From assembly GCF_000702305.1 (NCBI RefSeq), contig NZ_JNLC01000015.1, positions 296,001 through 360,000 of the forward strand: DNA of 64,000 bases, written 5' to 3'. A program made the position numbers and the translations under genes. Under the pieces are notes generated by a model. That model was not told the origin of the DNA, ran no database searches, and worked only from the letters and a program-made list of their open reading frames with translations. Shown in pieces: positions 35,489 through 43,857 of the stretch. The stretch comes from Allobosea sp. 117 (GTDB lineage Bacteria > Pseudomonadota > Alphaproteobacteria > Rhizobiales > Xanthobacteraceae). Every line of letters begins with the position of its first letter. The first letter of the stretch is position 1.

Positions 35489-37216
35489 TCAGCCGCGCCG
35501 CACCAGAGCCTCGTAATGGTGCGGCAGGCGCATGACCATCATGTCCTTCCTGCGCACCACATTGGTCGGATAGCGCGACGACAGATTGGTCGTGTCGACG
35601 ATGGAGGTCGCAACACCCTCTCCCTCCGCGATGATCGTCTCCCGCCTCGGAAATTCGAAGGTGTCGGGGCCGAACACGCCGCTTTTTCCGAAGTAGCCAG
35701 CCGCCCCATCGATGATGTTGGCGAAGGCAAGGAACACGTTGTTCTCGCCGGCGCGGGCACGGAAATGGTGCCAGTGATGGACGTCCGCTCCCGTCGGGAT
35801 GGGGTAGTTCTGTGCGATCTGCGAGCCGTGATGCGGCGAGCTGAAGCGGCCGCGTATCGCGGCGGGACAGGCAATCACATCGCAGCCGCGCAACGAGAGA
35901 AGGCGTCCCGCTTCCGGGAACTGGGCATCATGGCCGATGAGCAGGCCCACCCGACCGATGCGGGTGTCAAATGTCTTCCAGGTTTCGCCGGGCGTGGCCC
36001 AATTGCTCTCACGGCTGTCGAGATGAATCTTGCGGTAGCTGCCGACAATTCCCTCCGGTCCGGCCAGCACGGCGCTGTTGTAGCGTCGCTCGCCCTCCTG
36101 TTCGGCAAAGCCGGCGACGATGTAGAGCCCGAGCCTTGTGGCGATGGCGGCGAGCCGCGCGATGGCCGCGCTTGAAAGCGCTTCGGCCCGCGGCTCGTCG
36201 AGGCCGGTGACGGCGCGCTCGGGGAACACCACCATCTCCGCGCCCTGCTCGCGCCGGGCGGTCTCTGCCAGTTCCTCGATGCGGTCGAGATTGGCGGTGA
36301 TGTCTCCCGTCGGTGCGAACTGTGCCACCGCGACCTTCGAGCAGCGGCCCTCAGGAAGGGGGCGGTGGCCGTAGAGTCCGAAGAAGTCGAGCGGATTCCA
36401 GGCATAGGTGGTGGTAGGCAGCTCCATGTAGAGCTCCGGCCGGCGCTGGGCGAATACCGGCTCGCCGAGCACCTGCCGCTCGCGGGCGCGCTCAAGATCG
36501 ATCTCGGCATAGGCGACGCCGTCGCCGCGATCGATCACGGCGGCGATGCTCCCGTCCGGTTCGATCACGCAACTGCCGCCGGAAAACTGCACGGTGCGCT
36601 CCAGCCCCCAGCGATTGGCCTCGATCAGGTAGCAGCTATTCTCGAAAGCACGGCTGATCCAGTAGGGCGCAGGGGTGCGCTCGGCCAGCCAGTTGGAGAT
36701 GTGGCAGATGACATCCGCCCCGCCGAGCGCGCAGAGCCGCGCGGTCTCGATGAAATGGATGTCCATGCAGATCAGCAGTGCGATGCGCCCGATCGGCGTC
36801 TCGAACACCTGATGGCCGAGATTGCCGGGCGCCGACCATTTCGGCTCGGAGATATAGGGGTGGGTCTTGCGGTGGGTGCCGACCACGCCTTCGGGGCCAA
36901 CCAGCACTGCTGAATTGTAATAGAGGCCGCTTGCCGCATCGACTTCCGGCAGGCCGACCACGATGTAGCAGTCATGCGCGCGCGCCAGCGCCTGGAAGCG
37001 CTCCGTGGTCGGGCCGGGAACGGTCTCGACGAACGGCCCCACCTCCTCGCGGTCGAACCAGCAATAGCCGGTGGTACCCATTTCCGGAGTGACGATCAGC
37101 CGAGCGCCGGCCTGGGCAGCTTCGCCGCACAGCTCGGTGAGGCGCGCGATATTGCGCTCCTTCTCGAACATGGTCGGCTCGAATTGCACGGTGGCGACCT
37201 TGATGGAGCTCTGCAT
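35489..37216 (-). CDS. Two-domain carbon-nitrogen hydrolase, second domain without catalytic cysteine
   Basis: A 575-residue fusion of two nitrilase-superfamily domains, about twice the usual length. Domain 1 (residues 4-270) has the complete Glu-Lys-Cys triad: Glu45 in PEMGTTGY, Lys117 in HRKTHP, Cys150 in LICMDIHF. Domain 2 (294-575) keeps Glu333 (PERAVTG) and Lys396 (YRKIH), but the Cys position is Gly428 in LLIGHDAQFPE. Domain 2 is therefore probably non-catalytic, perhaps a structural or regulatory copy. It is the last gene of amide operon 1 and probably hydrolyses an amide or nitrile imported by the operon's ABC system. Confidence 0.88.
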   Translation of the reverse strand: MQSSIKVATVQFEPTMFEKERNIARLTELCGEAAQAGARLIVTPEMGTTGYCWFDREEVGPFVETVPGPTTERFQALARAHDCYIVVGLPEVDAASGLYYNSAVLVGPEGVVGTHRKTHPYISEPKWSAPGNLGHQVFETPIGRIALLICMDIHFIETARLCALGGADVICHISNWLAERTPAPYWISRAFENSCYLIEANRWGLERTVQFSGGSCVIEPDGSIAAVIDRGDGVAYAEIDLERARERQVLGEPVFAQRRPELYMELPTTTYAWNPLDFFGLYGHRPLPEGRCSKVAVAQFAPTGDITANLDRIEELAETARREQGAEMVVFPERAVTGLDEPRAEALSSAAIARLAAIATRLGLYIVAGFAEQEGERRYNSAVLAGPEGIVGSYRKIHLDSRESNWATPGETWKTFDTRIGRVGLLIGHDAQFPEAGRLLSLRGCDVIACPAAIRGRFSSPHHGSQIAQNYPIPTGADVHHWHHFRARAGENNVFLAFANIIDGAAGYFGKSGVFGPDTFEFPRRETIIAEGEGVATSIVDTTNLSSRYPTNVVRRKDMMVMRLPHHYEALVRRG

Positions 37217-37275
37217 GGCGTTTCTCCGGAAAAGGTGTAAGCAGCCGCCCTCCCGAAACGGCCGTCAGGCCGTAT

Positions 37276-37311
37276 CCGGGATCGCCCGGGCAATCTGGCG
37301 AGCGATCCCGG
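37276..37311 (-). repeat. 10-bp inverted repeat between formamidase and double-nitrilase genes
   Basis: CCGGGATCGC (37276-37285) pairs perfectly with GCGATCCCGG (37302-37311) over 16 nt in the 134-base gap. Without a T-run it is more likely an mRNA-processing or stabilising hairpin that partly uncouples the last gene of the operon. Confidence 0.55.
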
Positions 37312-37350
37312 CTCGCGCCGCGCGCGCGTTGGGGATGACGGCAAGCAGGT

Positions 37351-38340
37351 TCAGCCGAGGTAGCTCTTCAGAATCGAGGCGCCCATCGTGTATTTGGGGT
37401 CGACGATGTTGCCGAGCCTCACGCGCCCGCACTGGGTGAGCAGCATATAGGCCTCGATCTCATCGAAGCCGTAATCGGCGGCCATCCAGCGGATGAGGTC
37501 GCGATAGGCCATGCGCGTGGCATCCTCCATCGGGCGGGTGGAGCCGATGGACATGATGAAGTCCTTGGTCTCCAGCCGCGGCGTGTGCACCGGCCAGCCC
37601 TTGATGAGATCGATCTGGACCGTGGTGACGGTCGGATGCTCCAGGGCGACACCGCACAGCTCGCCGTCGCCCTGGGTGGCGTGGCAGTCGCCGAGATAGA
37701 GCAGACCGCCCTTAGTGTTCACCGGCAGGTAGATGACCGCGTCGACGCCGACATCGGGCAGGTCCATGTTGCCGCCGTAATAGTCCGGCTGCAGCGAGGT
37801 GATCGCCTCGATCTCCGGCGAGGTGCCGATGGTGCCGATGAAGGGCACATAGGGCAGGGTGATCTTCTCGTTCCACTTGGTACCGGTCTCGGCGGTAACG
37901 TGAAGCTTCTTCACGCGGACCGGCAGCGGCGCGTTGAGCATCGCCGTGTCCTTGGTCGGCACAAGCCCGCCGAAGTCGGGCATGATCAAGGTGGTGCCAC
38001 GCGGCTGCTCGCCGCGCGGCACGATGCTCTTGATATAGACGGCGAGTGTGTCGCCCTTCTCGGCGCCGTTCACGAAGATCGGCCCGTTTTGCGGGTTGAG
38101 ATAGGGGAAGTTCAGGATTTCCAGCGGGTTGTCGGTCTCGCTCTTGATCTTTCCCTCGAAAGCGTCATGCGTCTCGGCGGCAACCACCGCGCCGGGGTCC
38201 ACCCTCAGCACCGGCTCCACATAGGGGCCGTAGACATAGTGATACGTCCCCTGCTCCGCCTCGGTGAGGCTGTGGGATGTGCCCGCCTGGCCCTTGGCGA
38301 GGCCTTTGCGAGCCATGATGGAGTTTTCGAGCCAGGACAT
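37351..38340 (-). CDS. fmdA: Acetamidase/formamidase (FmdA/AmdA family)
   Basis: A 329-residue cytoplasmic amidase of the FmdA_AmdA family that releases ammonia from formamide, acetamide or related amides. Family segments include THDAFEGKI (about residue 57), GPIFVNGAEKGDTLAVYI, the metal-site-like GDCHATQGDGELCGVALE near 218-235 and MSIGSTRPMEDATRMA. AAGGAG is well placed before ATG 38340. It is preceded by a urea/amide-type ABC importer and controlled with it by AmiC1/AmiR1. The Methylophilus fmdDEFA cluster offers a known parallel of importer plus formamidase. Confidence 0.9.
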   Translation of the reverse strand: MSWLENSIMARKGLAKGQAGTSHSLTEAEQGTYHYVYGPYVEPVLRVDPGAVVAAETHDAFEGKIKSETDNPLEILNFPYLNPQNGPIFVNGAEKGDTLAVYIKSIVPRGEQPRGTTLIMPDFGGLVPTKDTAMLNAPLPVRVKKLHVTAETGTKWNEKITLPYVPFIGTIGTSPEIEAITSLQPDYYGGNMDLPDVGVDAVIYLPVNTKGGLLYLGDCHATQGDGELCGVALEHPTVTTVQIDLIKGWPVHTPRLETKDFIMSIGSTRPMEDATRMAYRDLIRWMAADYGFDEIEAYMLLTQCGRVRLGNIVDPKYTMGASILKSYLG

Positions 38341-38382
38341 GGTGTTCTCCTTAGCTGGCTATCTTGAAGCGGTGGATCTCGG

Positions 38383-39096
38383 TCAGACGGCGAGGTGGCG
38401 GCGCATGGCTTCGCCATCGGCGAGCGCGTCGCGGTCGAGCTCAGCGACGATCCGGCCCTTGTCCATGACGTAGCAGCGCTGGGCCATCGCCCGGATCATG
38501 TCGATGTTTTGCTCGACGAGAACGACCGTGACGCCGGTGTCCTTGTTGAGCTGGACCATGATGCGGGCGATGTCCTGCACGATGTTGGGCTGGATGCCTT
38601 CGGAAGGCTCGTCGAGCAGAATGAGTTGCGGATTGGCGACCAGCACGCGGCCGATGGCGAGCTGCTGCTGCTGGCCGCCCGACATGGTGCCGGCGCGCTG
38701 CGACCAGCGCTCTTGCAGTATCGGGAAGTAGCCGAGCACCCGCGAGCGGTCGCCCGGCGAGACGCCGCCCTGGCGCATGCCCCCCACCGCGATGTTCTCG
38801 CCGACCGAAAGCCGCGGAAACACGTCGCGGCCCTGCGGCACATAGCCGATGCCGAGCCGCGCCCGCCTGAAGGCGGAAAGCTGTTCCACGCGCTGATCCC
38901 GATAGATGATCGAGCCATCCATGGTCGGCACGAGGCCGATGAGGCTTTTCATCAGCGTCGACTTGCCGACGCCGTTGCGGCCGATCACCGCGACGATCTC
39001 GCCTTCGCGCACTTCAAGGTCCAGCCCCTGCAGCACCGGCTTGCCGCCATAGCCGGCACGCAGGCTGAGGGTCGAGAGCATGACTTCCCTACGCAT
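38383..39096 (-). CDS. Branched-chain/urea-type ABC ATPase (LivF/UrtE-like)
   Basis: A 237-residue ATPase. Walker A GRNGVGKST, signature MSGGQQQQLAIGRVL and Walker B LILLDEPSEGIQP are present. ATG 39096 overlaps the upstream ATPase stop by eight bases; ATG 39081 (MLSTLSL) is a serious alternative with AGGGAAG before it. With the LivG-like ATPase it drives the importer of operon 1. UrtE-type resemblance and the formamidase downstream point to urea or a short amide as substrate. Confidence 0.9.
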   Translation of the reverse strand: MRREVMLSTLSLRAGYGGKPVLQGLDLEVREGEIVAVIGRNGVGKSTLMKSLIGLVPTMDGSIIYRDQRVEQLSAFRRARLGIGYVPQGRDVFPRLSVGENIAVGGMRQGGVSPGDRSRVLGYFPILQERWSQRAGTMSGGQQQQLAIGRVLVANPQLILLDEPSEGIQPNIVQDIARIMVQLNKDTGVTVVLVEQNIDMIRAMAQRCYVMDKGRIVAELDRDALADGEAMRRHLAV

Positions 39097-39844
39097 GGAC
39101 GCCCCCCGGCTGTTCGTGAGCGGTGGCATGGGCCGTCGACTGGCCGAGATAGATCGCGGCGACGCGCTCGTCAGCGACGATGTCGTCGATCGACCCCTGC
39201 GCGAACACCCCGCCGAGGTGCAGCACTGTCACCTGGTCGGCGACCTGCCGCACGAAGGCCATGTCGTGCTCGACCGCGAGCACCGTCATCCCCTCGGCGT
39301 TGAGACGCTTGACCATCTCACCGGTGGCGTGGGTCTCCTCCGGCGACATGCCGGCGGTCGGCTCGTCGAGCAGCAGCAGGCGCGGCTTGAGACTGATCGC
39401 CATGCCGATCTCCAGCCACTGCTTCTGGCCATGGCTGAGATTGCCGGCGAGGCGCTCGGCGTCCACCGACAAATTGAGGAAATCGAGCAGCCTGCCGATC
39501 TCATCGCCGAGCGTCGCCGGCTCATAGTGGTGCTGCATCGCGATTTCGAGATTCTGGCGCACGCTCAGCGCCTTGAAGATGCCCGGCACCTGGAATTTCA
39601 CGCTCATGCCGCGGCGGATGCGCTGGAACGGCTTGAGCGCGGTGATGTCCTCGCCGCCGAACAGGATGGAACCCGAGCTCGGCAGGTGCTCGCCAAGGAT
39701 CAGACGGAACAGCGTCGACTTGCCGGCGCCGTTCGGGCCGATGAGGCAGTGCACCTCGCCGGTCTTCAGCACGAGGTCGACATTGTTGGTGACGTGGAGG
39801 CCGCCGAAACGCTTGTTCAGCGCGCGGGTTTCGAGAAGCGGCAT
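39089..39844 (-). CDS. Branched-chain/urea-type ABC ATPase (LivG/UrtD-like)
   Basis: A 251-residue ATPase with Walker [10 protein letters not shown], the family's [14 protein letters not shown] signature in place of LSGGQ, and Walker [14 protein letters not shown]. The LSHG form is characteristic of UrtD/LivG proteins. ATG 39844 shares one base with the permease stop (TGATG). An open frame continues far upstream but is antisense-type noise over the permease gene. Confidence 0.92.
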   Translation of the reverse strand: MPLLETRALNKRFGGLHVTNNVDLVLKTGEVHCLIGPNGAGKSTLFRLILGEHLPSSGSILFGGEDITALKPFQRIRRGMSVKFQVPGIFKALSVRQNLEIAMQHHYEPATLGDEIGRLLDFLNLSVDAERLAGNLSHGQKQWLEIGMAISLKPRLLLLDEPTAGMSPEETHATGEMVKRLNAEGMTVLAVEHDMAFVRQVADQVTVLHLGGVFAQGSIDDIVADERVAAIYLGQSTAHATAHEQPGGVHA

Positions 39845-40908
39845 CACGCGTCCCCCGGCTGGCGTTTGGCGAAGGGGCGGGCGATGAGGCGGGCGAGCGC
39901 GAGGATGAGGCCGCTCGGCGCCAGCAGCACAGTGAGCACCAGCATCGCGCCCATCACTACCAGCGCATACTGGCTGCCATAGATGGTCAGCGCCTGGAAC
40001 ACCGCGAGCACTGTGAGGGTGCCGATCAGCGTCGTCGTCAAATCGGAGCGTCCGCCGACGGCGACCCACACGATGGGAAGCGCGGCGGCGGTCATGCCCA
40101 TGCTGGAGGGCGTGATGTACTGCCCCCAGCTCGTGTAGAGCACGCCCGACAGGCCGGCGAGCGCGGCGCCGATGACGAAGGTGCCGAGCTGGTACTTGCG
40201 GATGTCGTAGCCGAGCATCTCGGCGCGCTCGGGATTCTCGCGAATGGCGACGAGCACGTTGCCGAAGGGCGAATTCACCAGGATGCGCAAGGCCAGATAG
40301 ACTACGACCAGCAGCCCGAGCACGACGTAGTAGAGCTGGACGTCGGGGAACAGCACGATGTCGCCGCCGGGCCAGGGTATGGTCAACGGCGGCATGTTGC
40401 TCATGCCGTTGAAGCCGTTGAGCCGGGCCGATCCGATGCGCCATTCCGGGCCGGCGGTCTGCGCCATGAAGCGCTCCAGCACCAGCGTCACCGACAGGGT
40501 GACGATGCCGAGAAACACGCCGGAGATGCGGCCGAAGAACAGGAAGTAGCCGAGCAGCGCCGCGAACAGCGCGGCGAGAGCCATGGCCAGCACCAGCGCC
40601 ACGAAAGTGAAGCCATAGGCGGCGCCGAAATTGATGGTGAGGATGCCGTAGCCGTAGCCGGCGATGCCGAAGAACGCCGTTTGGCCGAAGCTGAGCGAGC
40701 CGCCATAGCCCCAGATGAGGCAGAGGCCGAGCGCCATGAAGATCCAGGTGAAGAAATACACCGTGTTGCCGACCGTGTAGCCATCCGAGAGCAGCGGATA
40801 GGCGCAGGCGCCGACAAGCACGACGAGGAAGCCAACCCAGAAGAATGGGCCGCGGCCCAGCGTCTGCGGACCCTCCAGGCGGCGGAAGATGCGGGTGAGT
40901 GCGTTCAT
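39844..40908 (-). CDS. Branched-chain/urea-type ABC permease (LivM/UrtC-like)
   Basis: A 354-residue membrane protein with about ten helices. GYGGSLSFGQTAFFGIAGYGYG is the LivM signature, and the coupling loop is VAIRENPERAEMLGYDIRKYQL. It pairs with the LivH-like permease 22 bases upstream. The C-terminal TGA overlaps the LivG-like ATG. Confidence 0.93.
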   Translation of the reverse strand: MNALTRIFRRLEGPQTLGRGPFFWVGFLVVLVGACAYPLLSDGYTVGNTVYFFTWIFMALGLCLIWGYGGSLSFGQTAFFGIAGYGYGILTINFGAAYGFTFVALVLAMALAALFAALLGYFLFFGRISGVFLGIVTLSVTLVLERFMAQTAGPEWRIGSARLNGFNGMSNMPPLTIPWPGGDIVLFPDVQLYYVVLGLLVVVYLALRILVNSPFGNVLVAIRENPERAEMLGYDIRKYQLGTFVIGAALAGLSGVLYTSWGQYITPSSMGMTAAALPIVWVAVGGRSDLTTTLIGTLTVLAVFQALTIYGSQYALVVMGAMLVLTVLLAPSGLILALARLIARPFAKRQPGDA

Positions 40909-40930
40909 TGTGAGGTTCTCATCTCGCGGA

Positions 40931-41803
40931 TCAGACGCGCTCGCGCAGGAGGAAGCCGGAAATGCCGCGCGGCAGGACGCGGATGACGATGATGACGGCG
41001 ATCAGCAGGCCAATCTGGCCGGCAAGCTGGCCGTACCAGGAGGTCATGGCCGCCTTCACCACGGCGAGCACCGCTGCCGCCGGCGCTGTCCCGAGAAAGA
41101 CGTCGGCGCCGCCGACCACCACCGTCACGAAAGCTTCCATGATGAAGGTGGTGCCCATGGTCGGCACCAGCGTCATGGTCGGGGCGTAGAGGCCGCCGGC
41201 CAGCCCCGCGAGCCCGGCCCCCAGCGCGAAGGTGAGGCTGTAGACGAGCCGCGTATCGACGCCGAGCGCGGCCGCCATGTGCGGCACCTGGATGGTGGCG
41301 CGGGCCATGACGCCGAAGCGGGTCCAGTTGAACAGGGCATAGAGCCCCGCCAGCACCACTACGGCCATGACGAACAGCACGAGCCGGTAGACGGAATAGG
41401 AATAGGCGCCGATCTGGAAGCTACCGAACGGCGTGCCGACGCCGGCCATGGTGGAGCCGAGCAGGATCAGTGTGCCCTGCGTGCCGATGAGGCTCAACCC
41501 CCAGGTGGCGACGATGGTGTCGAGCGGTCGCTCATAGAGGTGGCGGATCACGAGGATCTCCACCAGCGCGCCGACAAGCCCCGAGACGACCGCACCGATC
41601 GCGATGGCAAGGGGCAGCGGCAGGCCCGCATGGGCGGCGGAAACCGTCACATAGGCCCCGCACATGATGAATTCGCCATGAGCGAGGTTGATCACCCCCA
41701 TCATGCCGAAGATGACCGCGAGTCCACAGGCGGACAGCACCAGGAAGGCGAAAGCGTCGCCGAACTGGTAGAGTGCGGAGAAGGCAAGTGTTCCGACATC
41801 CAT
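40931..41803 (-). CDS. Branched-chain/urea-type ABC permease (LivH/UrtB-like)
   Basis: A 290-residue permease with eight or more helices. GVINLAHGEFIMCGAYVTV is the LivH signature and the C-terminal half carries the usual ALGAGLAGLAGGLYAP segment. It is separated from the binding-protein gene by 137 bases that fold into a row of hairpins, so its expression is probably lower than that of the binding protein. Confidence 0.93.
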   Translation of the reverse strand: MDVGTLAFSALYQFGDAFAFLVLSACGLAVIFGMMGVINLAHGEFIMCGAYVTVSAAHAGLPLPLAIAIGAVVSGLVGALVEILVIRHLYERPLDTIVATWGLSLIGTQGTLILLGSTMAGVGTPFGSFQIGAYSYSVYRLVLFVMAVVVLAGLYALFNWTRFGVMARATIQVPHMAAALGVDTRLVYSLTFALGAGLAGLAGGLYAPTMTLVPTMGTTFIMEAFVTVVVGGADVFLGTAPAAAVLAVVKAAMTSWYGQLAGQIGLLIAVIIVIRVLPRGISGFLLRERV

Positions 41804-41834
41804 CGGCGACGATCCGTGCGTTCAACTGGGAAGG

Positions 41835-41933
41835 GTTGCCCCGGCACTCGAGGGGGGCCCGGCCGGGGCAACGCTCTGGGATGCCGCCCTGGGCCGGCGG
41901 CATCCCGTTCGGCCGCCAGCTTTCGCGGGCGGC
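41835..41933 (-). repeat. Row of three inverted repeats between binding-protein and permease genes
   Basis: GTTGCCCCGGC (41835-41845) pairs with GCCGGGGCAAC (41862-41872), 11 of 11. GGGATGCCGCC (41878-41888) pairs with GGCGGCATCCC (41896-41906), 11 of 11. GCCGCC (41912-41917) pairs with GGCGGC (41928-41933). No T-run follows on the transcript. They probably protect the binding-protein mRNA or pause transcription. None has the A1/G4 hexaloop expected of an ANTAR target. Confidence 0.75.
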
Positions 41934-41940
41934 GCGCCGG

Positions 41941-43179
41941 TCACGGCTTCGGCGGCGGGTTCGAGGGCGTGTACTGCGCGCTCGGATCGCTCTTGGTCAG
42001 GTCGCAGCCGGCCTCGCCGAGCCAGTAGGGCTTGATGTCCTGCCAGACCTTCGGGAAGGAGATCGAGTGATCCGCGCCGACCTTCGCCAGATAGATGGTG
42101 TGGGACATGTGCTGGCTCTTCGGATCGAGGCAGACCTTGCCCTCAGGCGCGTCCATGCACACGTCGCCCTTGGCGATCTCCTTGCGCAGGTCGTCGCGCT
42201 TGGTCGACTTCGCCCGCTCGACCATCTGCTTGTAGAGATAGACCGCAAGATAGGAGTTCTCGGCCTCCTGGTTCACATAGGGCTCGTTCGGGAACTTCGC
42301 CTTGAACTTCTCGAAGAACGCCTTGGAGGCCGGGCTGTCGATCTCCTCGATGTAGTTCGTGGTGACGTACATGTCCTTCAGCGATGGCGGCTTGAAGCGC
42401 TTGTGCTCATAGCCCTGGCCGACATTGACCGAGGAGGCCATCGGCAGGTTCACGCTGGCGGCGGCGGCCTGCTCGTAATAGGAGGCCTGGGCGGTGCCGA
42501 CGAGAAGGGTCACCACGAAGTCGGGCTTGGCCTTCTGGATGTTCTGGATGTTCTGCGAGAACTGGGAGACGCCGAGCGGGATGAAATCCTCGCCGACCAT
42601 CTCGCCGCCGTTCTCCTTGACGATGTTGCGCACCCACTCGGCCGAGATCTGGCCGAAATTGTAGTCCGCCGCGAGCGTGTAGACCTTCTTGCCGTACTTC
42701 TCCATCATCCACGGGATGAGGGTGGAGAACTGCTGCTCCGGAACCGCGCCAGTGACGATCATGTTGGCATCGCACACGCCGCCTTCGTACTGGTTGTTGT
42801 AGAAGGCGAGCCCATCGAACTGGTTGACGATCGGCCGGTAGGCCTCGCGCGAGGCCGAGGAGAATCCGGCGAACACGACGTCCACCTTGTCGCGCTGGAG
42901 CACGCGGCGCATGAACTCCTGGTAGCGCGTATTGTCGGACTGGGTGTCGTAGATGACGAGCTCGAGCGGGCGGCCATTGATGCCGCCGGCCTTGTTGATC
43001 TCGTCGGCGGCGAGCTGGATGGCGTGCAGCTTGCCGATGGTGGCCGCGGCGAAGTCGCCGGACTGATCCTCCAGGACGCCGAGCTTGATCGGATCGGCGG
43101 CATAGGCAGCCCCAGCACTGAGCAAAAGCGTCCCCGTGAGGGCTGCGGCACGCAGCCCCCGCAATATCTTCGCAGACAT
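41941..43179 (-). CDS. ABC solute-binding protein for urea/short amides (UrtA/FmdD-like)
   Basis: A 412-residue receptor of the peripla_BP_6 type. The signal peptide ends near GAAYAA (about residue 28). DPIKLGVLEDQSGDFAA, GGINGRPLELVIYDTQSDN and FYNNQYEGGVCDANMI resemble UrtA/FmdD and the AmiC fold. It is the first structural gene after amiR1 (only 21 bases), so it is read from the same leader. Ligand: probably formamide, acetamide or urea, inferred from the formamidase in the operon. Confidence 0.9.
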   Translation of the reverse strand: MSAKILRGLRAAALTGTLLLSAGAAYAADPIKLGVLEDQSGDFAAATIGKLHAIQLAADEINKAGGINGRPLELVIYDTQSDNTRYQEFMRRVLQRDKVDVVFAGFSSASREAYRPIVNQFDGLAFYNNQYEGGVCDANMIVTGAVPEQQFSTLIPWMMEKYGKKVYTLAADYNFGQISAEWVRNIVKENGGEMVGEDFIPLGVSQFSQNIQNIQKAKPDFVVTLLVGTAQASYYEQAAAASVNLPMASSVNVGQGYEHKRFKPPSLKDMYVTTNYIEEIDSPASKAFFEKFKAKFPNEPYVNQEAENSYLAVYLYKQMVERAKSTKRDDLRKEIAKGDVCMDAPEGKVCLDPKSQHMSHTIYLAKVGADHSISFPKVWQDIKPYWLGEAGCDLTKSDPSAQYTPSNPPPKP

Positions 43180-43200
43180 GTGGTCTTCTCCTCTGTGGTT

Positions 43201-43857
43201 TTATTTTCGGTCGACGCGCAGGTACAGATCCCTTGCCGACGCCGGCCGCTCGGGCGCTTCCGCCCTCCTGACGAGATATTCCTCGCAGTATTCTTCAAGC
43301 CCCTGCCGGCGGCGCATGCTCTCGCGCCGGAGCCGGTCATAGGCCTCATCGTCATCGATGCCGGCGTGGTGCATCAGGTCGACGATCGCCTTAATGACCG
43401 CACGGCGCCCCCGACGACGACGCTCCATCCCTTCGAGGCGCGCCTTCAGGTCGCCGCGAAGCAGGAACTGGTTGATGCCAAGGAACAGCGCGGTATAGAC
43501 CGCCGCCCCGTGAACCGGCTTTCGCAGAAAGGCCGTGGCACCGAGATTGATAAGATTTTTCAAACGGCTAGGCGCCTCGACGCCGACCAGGCCGATCACC
43601 GGGACCAGCGGCTGGCGGGAGACCTCCTCCACCTCCATGGCGAGCACCCCATCGAGATCTCCGTCGATGAAGACGATGTCGCTCTCGGGATTGAGCTCCG
43701 TCAAATCGAGCTGGGCCCGGCCTTCGACGATGGCCGGATAACCCACGCTCACGCCGAGCTTGGCCAGCGTGATCTCCAGCGCCTCCACGGCACCGGCCTG
43801 GTTCGTCACGACAAGAGCACGCGAACCGTTGAAATTCTGGAGCAGCCGGGGAGCCAT
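43201..43857 (-). CDS. amiR: AmiR-like ANTAR-domain antiterminator (AmiR1)
   Basis: A 218-residue protein with an N-terminal receiver-like domain (LLQNFNGSRALVVTNQAGAV, DIVFIDGDLDG) and a C-terminal ANTAR RNA-binding domain (RRAVIKAIVDLMHHAGIDDDEAYDRLRRESMRRRQ). In Pseudomonas, AmiR is held inactive by AmiC until amide binds AmiC; free AmiR then prevents termination in the amidase leader. The start shares a base with the AmiC1 stop (TAATG). A matching terminator with candidate ANTAR stem-loops lies upstream of amiC1 at 45031-45151. Confidence 0.9.
   Translation of the reverse strand: MAPRLLQNFNGSRALVVTNQAGAVEALEITLAKLGVSVGYPAIVEGRAQLDLTELNPESDIVFIDGDLDGVLAMEVEEVSRQPLVPVIGLVGVEAPSRLKNLINLGATAFLRKPVHGAAVYTALFLGINQFLLRGDLKARLEGMERRRRGRRAVIKAIVDLMHHAGIDDDEAYDRLRRESMRRRQGLEEYCEEYLVRRAEAPERPASARDLYLRVDRK

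Noticed and set aside
41835-41933. Hairpin row after the operon 1 binding-protein gene as the AmiR1 target.
   Set aside because: No loop obeys the A1/G4 hexaloop rule and there is no terminator T-run. The leader before amiC1 fits far better.
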